Assembly (NCBI RefSeq): GCF_016598535.1 | Contig: NZ_CP066779.1 | Span: 372,001 to 436,000, forward strand | Length of the DNA: 64,000 bases | From: Rhodococcus sp. P-2 | Lineage (GTDB): Bacteria > Actinomycetota > Actinomycetes > Mycobacteriales > Mycobacteriaceae | Direction: 5' to 3' | Shown: piece by piece, positions 1 to 8,642 of the stretch | Position numbering within the stretch: the first letter of the stretch is position 1 | Layout: each line of letters opens with the position of its first letter | The notes under the pieces: generated by a model | What the model was told of the DNA's origin: nothing | The model's database searches: none | What the model saw: only the letters and a program-made list of their open reading frames with translations | Translations under genes and position numbers: made by a program

Positions 1-234
1 CCACACGCGGTAGGCGTAACCGGCGTCGGCGCGCGAGGATCATTCCCGGCACATATCGTCTCGAGCGTCTGGCGCGGTTCCACGACGCGTCTGACACTGG
101 CTGTCCATGGTCTCGACGACGTCCGCGTCGACGCAGATGTTCCAGGGCACGACGAGCGACCGGTCGACACAGAAGTGGGCGTCGTCCTGCCCACGGACGG
201 CAGCGTTCTGGTTCCCGCGGATCGCCACCCATGA
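1..234 (+). CDS. ABC transporter ATP-binding protein, C-terminal end only
   Basis: The forward frame is open from the window edge to a TGA at 232-234 and gives 77 residues that look like the TOBE-type domain at the end of importer ATPases (the stretch around SSVWRGSTTRLTLAV, then alternating hydrophobic strands). The Walker motifs lie upstream of the window. Its TGA overlaps the ATG of the first permease (ATGA), so the two genes are translationally coupled. With the two permeases this makes an importer energised at the inner face of the membrane. The substrate cannot be told from this fragment. The gene is cut by the window edge, not truncated in nature as far as can be seen. Confidence 0.75.
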   Translation, partial: PHAVGVTGVGARGSFPAHIVSSVWRGSTTRLTLAVHGLDDVRVDADVPGHDERPVDTEVGVVLPTDGSVLVPADRHP

Positions 235-1133
235 CGACCACCTTGGAACGCCCCGAAACCGCTGTGCCCCAGCACAAAGACCCGATCCCGTGGCGCCGGA
301 TCGGGTGGGCGCTACCGCCACTGCTTCTTGTCCTCGTGTTTGCTGTCTATCCCACCGCGCGTGTCCTCACGGAATCGCTGAGCACCGAGAGCGGCACCGG
401 GTTGTCCACGTGGTCCTCCGTGCTCGGTTCGGAACTGTTCCGAACCGCACTCTGGCGGACCATCCAGATCGCCGTGGCGTCGACGCTGGGCTGCCTGGTG
501 CTGGGCACCTTCCTCGCCTTGGTGCTTGCCTTCGTTCCGTTTGCCGGATACAAGGTGGTTGGCCGATTGATCGACACAGTGCTCGCCCTGCCGTCGTTCC
601 TGATCACGCTGGCGTTCACGTTTCTGTACGGCACTGCCGGCGCCGTCAACGCGTTGATCATGCGCATCACCGGCGACGCGAGCGGTCCGCTCAATTTCCT
701 CAACACGCCGTTCGGAGTCATCGCGGCCGAGATCACCTTCTTCACGCCGTTTGTCGTCCGACCGCTACTGGCCGCGTTCACCCAGATTCCGCGTGAACAG
801 CTCGACGTTGCAGCCAGTCTCGGCGCGTCTCCTGTCCGAGTTCTGCGACAGGTGGTGATGCCGGAAGCGTGGCCGGCCCTGCTGGCCGGTGGTTCACTCG
901 TCCTTCTGATGACGCTCAACGAATTCGGCATCGTGCTCTTCACCGGAGCAAAAGACGTCGTAACCCTTCCGGTCCTCATCTACACCCGTGGCATCGTCAC
1001 CTTCGACTTGCCGGGAGCGGCAGTGATCGCGACGGTTCAAGTCGCACTCTCGCTCGGCTTGTACTGCCTCTACCGATTCACGTTCAACAGATTGATGGGA
1101 GGCAGCCGTGCTGCTGTGGACCCGAAGCTCTAG
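231..1133 (+). CDS. ABC transporter permease, first subunit
   Basis: This is a 300-residue inner-membrane component of a binding-protein-dependent importer. About six hydrophobic segments are visible, the first at residues 25-42. The cytoplasmic EAA loop that docks the ATPase is at about 189-220 (VAASLGASPVRVLRQVVMP). Size and motif fit the Fe3+/thiamine/2-aminoethylphosphonate permease group. The PhnU-like assignment is my inference, because no substrate-binding protein is in the window. The gene starts at an ATG that overlaps the ATPase stop, and its end overlaps the next permease by 26 bases, so ATPase and two permeases form one operon. Confidence 0.85.
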   Translation: MTTTLERPETAVPQHKDPIPWRRIGWALPPLLLVLVFAVYPTARVLTESLSTESGTGLSTWSSVLGSELFRTALWRTIQIAVASTLGCLVLGTFLALVLAFVPFAGYKVVGRLIDTVLALPSFLITLAFTFLYGTAGAVNALIMRITGDASGPLNFLNTPFGVIAAEITFFTPFVVRPLLAAFTQIPREQLDVAASLGASPVRVLRQVVMPEAWPALLAGGSLVLLMTLNEFGIVLFTGAKDVVTLPVLIYTRGIVTFDLPGAAVIATVQVALSLGLYCLYRFTFNRLMGGSRAAVDPKL

Positions 1134-1893
1134 GGCTCTAGTACTCGGATTCTTCGCCCTCGTCGTCGCGGTTGTCTTCGTCGCGCCGATCGCCACCGTC
1201 GTCGCGGCTGCCTTGGCCGGATCGTGGACCGGGCCACTTCCGTCGAATCTCGGTGGAAAGAACTTCTCCACGGCGCTGTCCGACGAGAACTTCGCCAGCC
1301 TGACCGTCAGCTTGCAGACTGCGTTCATCTCGGGCGCGCTAGCTCTGATCGTCGGAACCTGGGCCGCGCTGGCTGCTCGTGAGGCGCCGATGTGGCTGCG
1401 GCGCATCACCGACGCCGTGTTCCACCTGCCGATTGCAGTTCCCTCGGTCGCGATCGGATTGGGGCTGCTGATCACCTTCAACGAGCGCCCGCTGCTGCTC
1501 GGCGGTACCAAGTGGATCGTGATTCTCGCTCACACGGTTTTGGTGCTTGCCTTCGCCTTCAGTTCCGTATCGGCCGCGCTCGAACGGCTCGATCCCGCCT
1601 ACCGTCAAGCTGCCGAATCACTCGGCGCCGGGCCCGTGCGGGTCCTGACGCGGGTGACGCTACCGCTGCTGCTCCCAGCGTTGGGTGCGGCCGCCGGGCT
1701 TTCCATCGCACTGTCGATGGGCGAGCTGGGCGCTACCGTGATGGTCTATCCGGCGACCTGGAAGACCTTGCCAGTCAGCATCTTCGGACTCACCGACCGC
1801 GGCCAGGTATTTCTCGCCGCAGCAAATACGACACTGCTGCTTGCAGTCACCCTGGTCGCCCTCATGGTGGTCGGCAGAATCCGGCGGCGCTGA
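1108..1893 (+). CDS. ABC transporter permease, second subunit
   Basis: This is a 261-residue permease with a GTG start preceded by GGGAGG, lying inside the end of the first permease gene. Membrane segments are visible at about 10-35, 65-90, 103-123, 135-155, 185-205 and 235-257. The EAA loop is at about 163-195 (QAAESLGAGPVRVLTRVTLP). It should pair with the first permease as a heterodimeric channel driven by the upstream ATPase. The operon ends directly after this gene in a long perfect hairpin. The substrate is unknown; phosphonate, iron or thiamine are all compatible with the family. Confidence 0.85.
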   Translation: MLLWTRSSRALVLGFFALVVAVVFVAPIATVVAAALAGSWTGPLPSNLGGKNFSTALSDENFASLTVSLQTAFISGALALIVGTWAALAAREAPMWLRRITDAVFHLPIAVPSVAIGLGLLITFNERPLLLGGTKWIVILAHTVLVLAFAFSSVSAALERLDPAYRQAAESLGAGPVRVLTRVTLPLLLPALGAAAGLSIALSMGELGATVMVYPATWKTLPVSIFGLTDRGQVFLAAANTTLLLAVTLVALMVVGRIRRR

Positions 1894-1896
1894 CCT

Positions 1897-1944
1897 TGCT
1901 GTGCGCCTTTATTAACCGCCCGCGGTTAATAAAGGCGCACAGCA
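1897..1944. terminator. Long perfect hairpin between convergent genes
   Basis: An essentially perfect inverted repeat with about 22-23 paired bases and a loop of only 2-4 bases lies between the permease stop (1893) and the acyl-CoA synthetase stop (1951-1953). Its outer arms read TGCTGTGCGCCTTTATTAA and its complement. The A/T-rich inner part gives T-runs on both strands, so it can serve both converging transcripts. Its outer arms resemble those of the hairpin at 55311-55350. Confidence 0.8.
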
Positions 1945-1950
1945 GGGGGT

Positions 1951-3573
1951 TTATCCCTTCCGCAAGATGTACCGCTGAACCTTGCCGCTCGGGGTCTTGG
2001 GCAGGTTCGGAACAAAATGCACGGTGCGCGGGTACGCGTGCGCGGCAAACTTCTTCTTCACCAGGGTTTGCAGTTCCTTCTCGAGTTCGTCGTCGCCGTC
2101 GACGCCTTCGCGGAGAACGACGAACGCCTCGAGGACCTCGCCGCGCAACTCGTCGGGCATACCCACGACGGCGGCCTCGATGACGTGTTCGTGCATGACC
2201 AGCACGCTCTCGACGTCGAAGGGGCCGATGCGGTAGCCCGCCATGATGATGACGTCGTCGTCGCGCGAGGAGAAGAAGAAGAATCCGTCCTCGTCCGTCA
2301 TCCCGGCGTCACCGGTGATGTACCAGCGACCGTCTTCGCTGAATCGCTGCTTCGTCTTCTCCGGCGCATCGACATACCCGGTAAACCACATCAACGGGCT
2401 GTTGTGCGTATCGATCGCAACGCGTCCCTGAGTGCGAGCCGGCGCGATGTCATCCGAATTGTCTTCCAGCACAGCGGCAGACCAACCCGGCAACGGACGA
2501 CCCATCGATCCCGGGCGTACGTCTTCGCGGAGACCGTCGGCCCAGGCGTTGACGATGAACATGCCGTGCTCGGTCTGGCCGTAATGATCACGGACCTCGA
2601 CGCCCAACGAGTTCTTGGACCACGCAACAACATCCGGGGTCAGGGGCTCACCGGCCGAGGACGCACGGCGCAGCGAGATGCCTTCCGGAACGGGTGCCTT
2701 GTCGGCGCGCAGACTGCGGTACACGGTCGGAGCGGCGGCAAAATTGGTGACACCGAACTTCTCGATGATCTGCCACGTCAGAGGCGCGGAGAAGCCGGCG
2801 TGCAGCAGAATGCTTCGCGTGCCGGCGGCAAGCGGGCCGAGCAAGGCGTAGTACAGCCCGTACGCCCAGCCCGGGTCTGCGGCGTTCCAGAACACGTCGT
2901 CGTCGCGGACGTCGAGGCCGAACTCCTGGTAGGCGTGGAACGACGCGAGCGCGCGCACCGGAACGGGAACGCCCTTGGGTGTTCCCGTGGTGCCACTGGT
3001 GAACAACTGCACCATCGGTGCGTTGCCGCCGACTGCCTGAGCAGCGCCCTTCGGGTCTTCGGCATCCTGAGCTGCGACAAGTGCGTCGAAGTCCAACTCG
3101 TCACCGGCCGCACCGCCCGCGACGACGACCTGCCACGCTGCGTCGGCGGGAATGTCCTCACCCGGCGCGAGCTTGTCGAGCTGATTGGCGTCGGAAATGA
3201 CCACCTTCGCGCCGCTGGCCGTCAAGCGGAAGGCGATGGCCGGCGAAGCGAACGCCGTGAACAACGGCACGTGGACCGCGCCGCGGCGCCAGATTCCGAG
3301 GAGCGCGACCACGAGGTCCGCAGACTTGCCCATCAACGTCGCGACGTTGTCACCCGGCTCGACTCCGAGGTCGGCCAGAGCTGCCGCGAAACGCGCGGAC
3401 TGCTCACGTAGATGACCGTAAGTGAGGTCCACCGAGTTAAGGTCTGCCTCGACGACGGTGAATGCAACGCCATCCGCGGGATGCCGATCGCAGAGCAATT
3501 CTGCGGCGCTGGCATGCGGGGTGTCGTACTGGTCCAGCAGCTCGCGCACCCGTGCGGTGGGATCGGTGCTCAT
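1951..3573 (-). CDS. AMP-dependent acyl-CoA synthetase/ligase (acetyl-CoA synthetase-like)
   Basis: This 540-residue adenylate-forming enzyme would activate a carboxylic acid with ATP and load it on CoA. The AMP-binding P-loop is TSGTTGTPKG at residues 192-201, a YGQTEHG motif follows in the middle, and the catalytic lysine is K531 in PSGKVQR near the C-terminus. Overall it looks like the short/medium-chain ACS group. I chose the ATG at 3573 over the in-frame TTG one codon upstream because AAGGAG sits 7-8 bases before the ATG. It is divergent from a GAF-LuxR regulator, which is its likely controller. The acyl substrate is not evident from the sequence. Confidence 0.9.
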   Translation of the reverse strand: MSTDPTARVRELLDQYDTPHASAAELLCDRHPADGVAFTVVEADLNSVDLTYGHLREQSARFAAALADLGVEPGDNVATLMGKSADLVVALLGIWRRGAVHVPLFTAFASPAIAFRLTASGAKVVISDANQLDKLAPGEDIPADAAWQVVVAGGAAGDELDFDALVAAQDAEDPKGAAQAVGGNAPMVQLFTSGTTGTPKGVPVPVRALASFHAYQEFGLDVRDDDVFWNAADPGWAYGLYYALLGPLAAGTRSILLHAGFSAPLTWQIIEKFGVTNFAAAPTVYRSLRADKAPVPEGISLRRASSAGEPLTPDVVAWSKNSLGVEVRDHYGQTEHGMFIVNAWADGLREDVRPGSMGRPLPGWSAAVLEDNSDDIAPARTQGRVAIDTHNSPLMWFTGYVDAPEKTKQRFSEDGRWYITGDAGMTDEDGFFFFSSRDDDVIIMAGYRIGPFDVESVLVMHEHVIEAAVVGMPDELRGEVLEAFVVLREGVDGDDELEKELQTLVKKKFAAHAYPRTVHFVPNLPKTPSGKVQRYILRKG

Positions 3574-3703
3574 CAACTTGCTCCTTATCGATCGTCGTAT
3601 GGTTGGCCCGACCGGTTACGTTGGCGGCTCGTCATACGTACTGTTCACCCCCTATGATCTAGCTCACAAGAGAACTTCACTACCCCCAGAAAGGGGTACC
3701 TGC
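3574..3703. promoter_or_regulatory. Divergent promoter region of acyl-CoA synthetase and LuxR regulator
   Basis: This 130-base spacer must hold both promoters. It has inverted arms CGTATG (3596-3601) and CATACG (3633-3638) around a GC-rich core, which could be an operator for the neighbouring regulator. The arms are short, so this is a weak suggestion. Confidence 0.3.
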
Positions 3704-4561
3704 GTGAACCGACATGCTTCGTCACTTCTGCGTCCCCGCGACGGGGACGCTATGCGAGGTGAACTCCGAACAATTGCAGCTCAGGGCGTTGTTCCCGTGC
3801 TGTTCGGAGGCGAGGTCCAGGACGGAACCCTGCACCTGAGCGAATTCGTCGGCACCCGCACCAACAACCTCAAGGGCTTGGCCATCCCGCCGCGCTCGGG
3901 CATGGGCGGACGCGTCGTCGCCCAGGGTTCACCGATCACCGTCAACGATTACGGCAATTCGCAGTCCATCACTCATCACTTCGACCGGCCTGTTCTCAGC
4001 GAGGGCCTGCATTCGATCATCGCCGTTCCGGTCATGGTGTCCGGCAAATCGCGCGCTGTCCTCTACGCCGCGATCCGTGATTCCGCTCCGTTGGGTGACC
4101 GCACAGCAGACGTCATGGTCAACGCATCCCGGCGCCTCGGGATGGAGTTCGCCATCCGCGACGAAGTCGACCGTCGCCTACAACTACTGCAGGCCGCCGC
4201 CGCGACCACCGCCGACGGTATGTCTTCGGAAGAGATCCGCGGAGTCCACGCCGAACTACGCAGTGTCGCCCAGACCGTCACAGACACCGACTTACAGACC
4301 AAACTCCGCGGACTCTCCCAGCGTTTGGCCAACCTGCTGCGGCCGACCGTCGACGCCGAATCCGACGTCACGCTCACCCCACGTGAAGTGGATGTTCTCT
4401 CGCAAGTCGCACTCGGCTGCACCAACATCGAAGCCGGCCAAAGGCTTTCCCTCCGCCCGGAGACCGTGAAGAGCTACCTGCGTAGCGCGATGGGCAAGCT
4501 GGACGCGAGCTCACGCCACGAAGCTGTGGTGACCGCCCGCAGGTTGGGACTGCTCCCCTGA
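3704..4561 (+). CDS. GAF-domain LuxR-type transcriptional regulator
   Basis: This 285-residue regulator has an N-terminal GAF-like sensor region (about 25-150) and a C-terminal LuxR/NarL helix-turn-helix (about 222-282, containing LTPREVDVLSQVALGCTN and the recognition part RPETVKSYLRSAMGKL). There is no receiver domain, so it is probably a ligand sensor, not a two-component regulator. The frame is open further upstream. I chose the GTG at 3704 because AAAGGGG precedes it at good distance and the upstream extension would overlap the divergent gene. The divergent arrangement suggests it controls the acyl-CoA synthetase gene, perhaps sensing an acid or its CoA ester (inference). Confidence 0.8.
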   Translation: MNRHASSLLRPRDGDAMRGELRTIAAQGVVPVLFGGEVQDGTLHLSEFVGTRTNNLKGLAIPPRSGMGGRVVAQGSPITVNDYGNSQSITHHFDRPVLSEGLHSIIAVPVMVSGKSRAVLYAAIRDSAPLGDRTADVMVNASRRLGMEFAIRDEVDRRLQLLQAAAATTADGMSSEEIRGVHAELRSVAQTVTDTDLQTKLRGLSQRLANLLRPTVDAESDVTLTPREVDVLSQVALGCTNIEAGQRLSLRPETVKSYLRSAMGKLDASSRHEAVVTARRLGLLP

Positions 4562-4565
4562 CGAG

Positions 4566-6380
4566 TCAGTAGCCTTCCGGCAAGGCGGTGAGCATGTCGC
4601 GGGTGACTGCGACAGCGTTGTCCGAACTTCCGCCCCGCACAACCAGAGTCGCGAAGGCCAGGTTGCCTCGATAGCCGACGAACCACGCATGCGATCCCCC
4701 TTCGACCTCGGCTTCACCGGTCTTGCCGTACACCTCACCCTGATCTTCGACGCGTTCGGCAGTACCGCTGGTGACCACGAGCCGCATCATTCCGCGCAGA
4801 CCGTCGACCATGGCCGGCGTGATCGCTGGACGCTCGCCGTCGATGGTGGTTTCGCGCCCCGAAATCAGTTGCGGCACCGGAGTCGAACCGTTCGCGACCG
4901 TCGCAGCTGCCATCGCCATTCCGAACGGACTGACCACGACCTTGCCTTGACCGAACCCGTCTTCCGTCCGCTGGACCAGATCCGACGCCGGCGGCACCGA
5001 ACCCGAATCGATCGGCAATCCCACCACGTTGTAGTCCTGGCCGATACCGAACTGCGCTGCGGCAGTGGTCAACGTGTCCGGTTGCATCTCGCTGGCCAGC
5101 TTGGCGAAGGACGTATTGCACGAACGTGCGAAGGCCGTTGCCATCGGCACTGTGCCGAGTGAGAACTCGTTGTAGTTGGGAACGCTGCGCTCACCGATCT
5201 CGATCCGGCCCGGGCACGGCACCATCGTGTCGGGGGTCGCCTGACCGGTCGAAATCGCCGCACCCGCCGTGATGATCTTGAACGTCGAACCCGGTGGGTA
5301 CTGACCCATCGTCGCGACCGGACCGTCACGGTCCGCCGCCTTGTTCTGTGCAACGGCCAGAATGGCCCCACTCGACGGTTCGATGACCACCATCATCGCC
5401 TGGTCCTTGTTCACGTTCACCGCGCGCTGCGCAGCGATCTGGATGTTACGGTCCAGACTGATACTGAACGACGGAACAGGTTGCGGCGCAGTCTCGGTCA
5501 GCACGTCGGTGTCGACGCCGTTCTGGTTGACCGTGACGACACTCCAGCCGGCTTTACCGTCAACCTCGTCGATGATCGTCTTCTTGATCTGCCCGAGTAG
5601 GTCAGGCGCGAACTCCGGGTCCGTCGAGACGAGATCCGATTCGTCCGAGACAGATACTCCCGAGATGGCTCCCAGTTGCGCCGAAACCTGGTCGTAGTCG
5701 TCACTGCGCAGCCGGGTCACCAGATAGTCGCCCTTGACGGCCGTCGAGGATTCGGCGATCGACTGACCCGTCAGCGACGAATCGAACCGCCCGAGAACAC
5801 TTGCGAGACTGTTTGCGGAACCGATGATGTCGTTGCTCTTGGAGCGATCGAACTTCACTCGGTAGACGATTCCCGGCACCAGGACATCGGTCCCCGAATG
5901 TTCGTTGACCCGCGCTCGCGGCGCTGCGGTTGCCCGCAACGACATCGTCTGCTTGTCACCGAGGCGCGGATGAACGTCCGTCGAACTCCACCGGACGGAC
6001 CAGTCGCCGTCCTTGCGTCCCATCTGCAGCTCGCCGTCGTACGTCCAGACGCGGTCTTTCGGAAGGTGCCACTCGTAGGTGTAGCCGACCGTCGCGGTAT
6101 CACCGTTCATCTTCACCGACGTGGTCTCGGCAGTCATCGACTCCGCCTGGAGCGCATCCCAGGTGTCGCTCAATACAGGACCCGCGGAATCAGGCCGGTC
6201 CGTCAGTTTCGCTGCCTCGTCGATGTCCCTGTCACCGAACGCACTCAGGAACTGCTGCGCGACGGGCTCGGGACCGGCGGGTTTCGGAGTACACGAACTG
6301 ATCCCCACCGCCATGAAAATCACGGTGCAGGAGGCCAACAGTTGGGCCGAGCGACTACGAGAGAAATGCCGAGTGTTCAT
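4566..6380 (-). CDS. Penicillin-binding lipoprotein (class B-like transpeptidase)
   Basis: This 604-residue exported transpeptidase for peptidoglycan cross-linking starts with a lipoprotein signal ending in GISSC (lipid-modified Cys 30). A MecA-N/NTF2-like domain follows (about 35-150), then a dimerisation region and the catalytic domain. All three penicillin-binding motifs are present: STFK at 365-368, SCN at 420-422 and KTG at 553-555. From memory it matches M. tuberculosis Rv2864c in place and architecture. I used the ATG at 6380 because the signal peptide begins there; the frame extends 20 codons upstream without signal-like sequence. It may lie downstream of the GNAT, ispG, rip1 and dxr genes in a long minus-strand block. 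Confidence 0.92.
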   Translation of the reverse strand: MNTRHFSRSRSAQLLASCTVIFMAVGISSCTPKPAGPEPVAQQFLSAFGDRDIDEAAKLTDRPDSAGPVLSDTWDALQAESMTAETTSVKMNGDTATVGYTYEWHLPKDRVWTYDGELQMGRKDGDWSVRWSSTDVHPRLGDKQTMSLRATAAPRARVNEHSGTDVLVPGIVYRVKFDRSKSNDIIGSANSLASVLGRFDSSLTGQSIAESSTAVKGDYLVTRLRSDDYDQVSAQLGAISGVSVSDESDLVSTDPEFAPDLLGQIKKTIIDEVDGKAGWSVVTVNQNGVDTDVLTETAPQPVPSFSISLDRNIQIAAQRAVNVNKDQAMMVVIEPSSGAILAVAQNKAADRDGPVATMGQYPPGSTFKIITAGAAISTGQATPDTMVPCPGRIEIGERSVPNYNEFSLGTVPMATAFARSCNTSFAKLASEMQPDTLTTAAAQFGIGQDYNVVGLPIDSGSVPPASDLVQRTEDGFGQGKVVVSPFGMAMAAATVANGSTPVPQLISGRETTIDGERPAITPAMVDGLRGMMRLVVTSGTAERVEDQGEVYGKTGEAEVEGGSHAWFVGYRGNLAFATLVVRGGSSDNAVAVTRDMLTALPEGY

Positions 6381-6449
6381 CGAGCCCCATAGTAGGGCGA
6401 CAAATGCTCCACCCAGCGTAGGCGCGACCATTGCCTGCAACTTGGACGC

Positions 6450-7286
6450 TCAGTCGAGCAGCACCGTCGAAAAGGTCGCGACCTGCCGGAACCCCACGCG
6501 CGAATAGGTCGACCGCGCAATCGTATTGAAGCTGTTGACGTACAGGCTCGCAATGCGACCGGTCGCCATGATCGACTCCGCTACAGCCGCTGTACCGGTC
6601 ACGCCGAAGCCTTGTCCCCGAAACTCGGGATTGACCCACACACCCTGAATCTGGCCACAGCGCGCAGACATCGAACCGACCTCGGCCTTGAACACGACCT
6701 GACCGTCATCGATATGCGCCCACGCTCGCCCGGCGGCGATCAGGCTTGCGACACGATGTCGGTACCCGCGCCCACCGTCGTTGGCACGTGGATCGACGCC
6801 GACCTCTTCGATGAACATTGCGATCGCGGCAGGAAGATAGATCTCGAGTTCGTCCGAACGAACCTGCCGGACCAGCGGATCGGACGGACACGCCAACGGC
6901 TCGGATACCGCGAGCAAAGGTTGTTCGGGGCGGACCTCCCGCGCAGTTCCCCAATCGAGCTCGAGCATCTCCCATAGGGGCAACGCCAACTCGGCGCGTC
7001 CGACTACCGAGGAGCACATACGCGGAATCCGGCAGGCACGGTCAGCGAATGCCCGAATGTCATCCGGCTCGCCCCGAAGCGGGACCAAATTCGCCCCGGC
7101 AAAGCACAGGGAAGACAACGGCCCGCCTCGACTCCACAGCTCGCCGTGAATCATTCGCGGATCGACGCCGCATTCTTCGACACGCGCGGCAATCATGCAA
7201 GCCGCCACCGGATCGGCGTCGAGTACCGCCCGGACGTCCTCGAGATCTCGACTTCCGACCTGCTTGGCTCCGAGGAGTTTGAGCAT
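6450..7286 (-). CDS. GNAT-family N-acetyltransferase with N-terminal DUF4081-like domain
   Basis: This protein has 278 residues. The C-terminal half is a GNAT fold with the acetyl-CoA binding loop RGQGFGVTG near residues 222-231 and the late strand SLYVNSFNTIARSTYSRVGF. The N-terminal half matches the accessory domain seen in mycobacterial Rv2867c, which lies at the same place next to ispG (from memory). The substrate to be acetylated is unknown. The ATG at 7286 has GAGGGGG about 8 bases upstream. It lies 111 bases after ispG and 69 bases before the PBP gene, so co-transcription is likely. Confidence 0.85.
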   Translation of the reverse strand: MLKLLGAKQVGSRDLEDVRAVLDADPVAACMIAARVEECGVDPRMIHGELWSRGGPLSSLCFAGANLVPLRGEPDDIRAFADRACRIPRMCSSVVGRAELALPLWEMLELDWGTAREVRPEQPLLAVSEPLACPSDPLVRQVRSDELEIYLPAAIAMFIEEVGVDPRANDGGRGYRHRVASLIAAGRAWAHIDDGQVVFKAEVGSMSARCGQIQGVWVNPEFRGQGFGVTGTAAVAESIMATGRIASLYVNSFNTIARSTYSRVGFRQVATFSTVLLD

Positions 7287-7397
7287 CCGTCAACCCCCTC
7301 GACTCGACTGCGCGTCCACGAATATCACTACCCGATCATGATGCACTCAGATTGCCACGAACCTGACACCGACGGGGAAGATTCATCCGGCAATCAC

Positions 7398-8555
7398 TCA
7401 ACTCACGGTGACGACCGGTGCACCCTCCGAAGCGTCACCCTCCATGCTTTCGGCAATTTTCATCGCCTCTTCGATCAGCGTCTCGACGATCTGAGCCTCG
7501 GGCACCGTCTTGATGACCTTGCCCTTGACGAAGATCTGGCCCTTGCCGTTGCCGGACGCCACTCCGAGGTCCGCCTCACGCGCTTCACCCGGCCCGTTCA
7601 CGACGCAGCCCATGACTGCCACGCGAAGCGGAATCTCCATACCTTCGAGGCCGGCAGAGACCTCGTCGGCCAGGGTGTAGACGTCGACCTGTGCACGGCC
7701 ACACGAGGGGCACGACACGATCTCGAGCTTGCGCGGACGCAGGTTCAGCGACTGCAGAATCTGGTTACCGACCTTGATTTCCTCGGCCGGCGGGGCCGAG
7801 AGCGATACGCGGATGGTGTCGCCGATACCCTCCGCGAGCAGCGCACCGAAGGCGACCGCGGACTTGATCGTGCCCTGAAACGCAGGGCCCGCCTCGGTGA
7901 CGCCGAGGTGCAACGGGTAATCGCACTTGGCAGCGAGTTGGCGGTAAGCCTCGACCATGATCACCGGATCGTTGTGCTTGACGGAGATCTTGATGTCACC
8001 GAAGCCATGCTCTTCGAACAGCCCGGCTTCCCACAGCGCGGACTCGACCAACGCTTCGGGCGTCGCCTTGCCGTATTTCTCCATCAACCGAGGATCGAGC
8101 GATCCCGCATTGACGCCGATGCGGATCGGAATGCCCGCGTCACCGGCAGCCTTGGCTACCTCTTTGACGCGGCCGTCGAATTCCTTGATGTTGCCCGGAT
8201 TGACACGCACCGCAGCGCATCCCGCCTCGATTGCCGCGAAAATGTATCGCGGCTGGAAGTGGATATCCGCGATAACCGGGATCTGGCTCTTCTTGGCAAT
8301 GATCGACAACGCGTCCGCGTCTTCCTGACGCGGGCAGGCGACACGGACGATGTCGCAACCGGACGCGGTCAGTTCGGCGATCTGCTGGAGCGTTGCGTTG
8401 ACGTCATGCGTCTTCGTGGTGCACATGGACTGCACCGAGATGGGGAAATCGCTGCCCACACCTACCGTGCCGACCTGCAGCTGCCGTGTCTTGCGTCGAG
8501 GAGCAAGAATCGCTGCGGGTGCCGAGGGCATTCCCAGTCCGATAGGGATGGTCAC
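7398..8555 (-). CDS. ispG: 4-hydroxy-3-methylbut-2-enyl diphosphate synthase
   Basis: IspG (GcpE) converts 2-C-methyl-D-erythritol 2,4-cyclodiphosphate to HMBPP, the penultimate step of the MEP isoprenoid pathway, using a [4Fe-4S] cluster. With this start the protein has 385 residues. The cluster ligands are visible as C282 and C285 (SCPSCG), C317 (GCVVNGPGE) and E324. I chose the GTG at 8555 because GAAGG lies 7 bases before it and the mycobacterial protein starts at this place. An ATG six codons upstream (8573) is possible. dxr, another MEP-pathway gene, lies two genes upstream on the same strand, separated by rip1. Confidence 0.97.
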   Translation of the reverse strand: MTIPIGLGMPSAPAAILAPRRKTRQLQVGTVGVGSDFPISVQSMCTTKTHDVNATLQQIAELTASGCDIVRVACPRQEDADALSIIAKKSQIPVIADIHFQPRYIFAAIEAGCAAVRVNPGNIKEFDGRVKEVAKAAGDAGIPIRIGVNAGSLDPRLMEKYGKATPEALVESALWEAGLFEEHGFGDIKISVKHNDPVIMVEAYRQLAAKCDYPLHLGVTEAGPAFQGTIKSAVAFGALLAEGIGDTIRVSLSAPPAEEIKVGNQILQSLNLRPRKLEIVSCPSCGRAQVDVYTLADEVSAGLEGMEIPLRVAVMGCVVNGPGEAREADLGVASGNGKGQIFVKGKVIKTVPEAQIVETLIEEAMKIAESMEGDASEGAPVVTVS

Positions 8556-8642
8556 GTCTGTGCCTTCTTTCATAGCTTCACTGCAAGTTTAGCCGGGCGA
8601 TCGCCGCACTACCGCGCGGCAACCGTCGCCCTTCTCACACGG

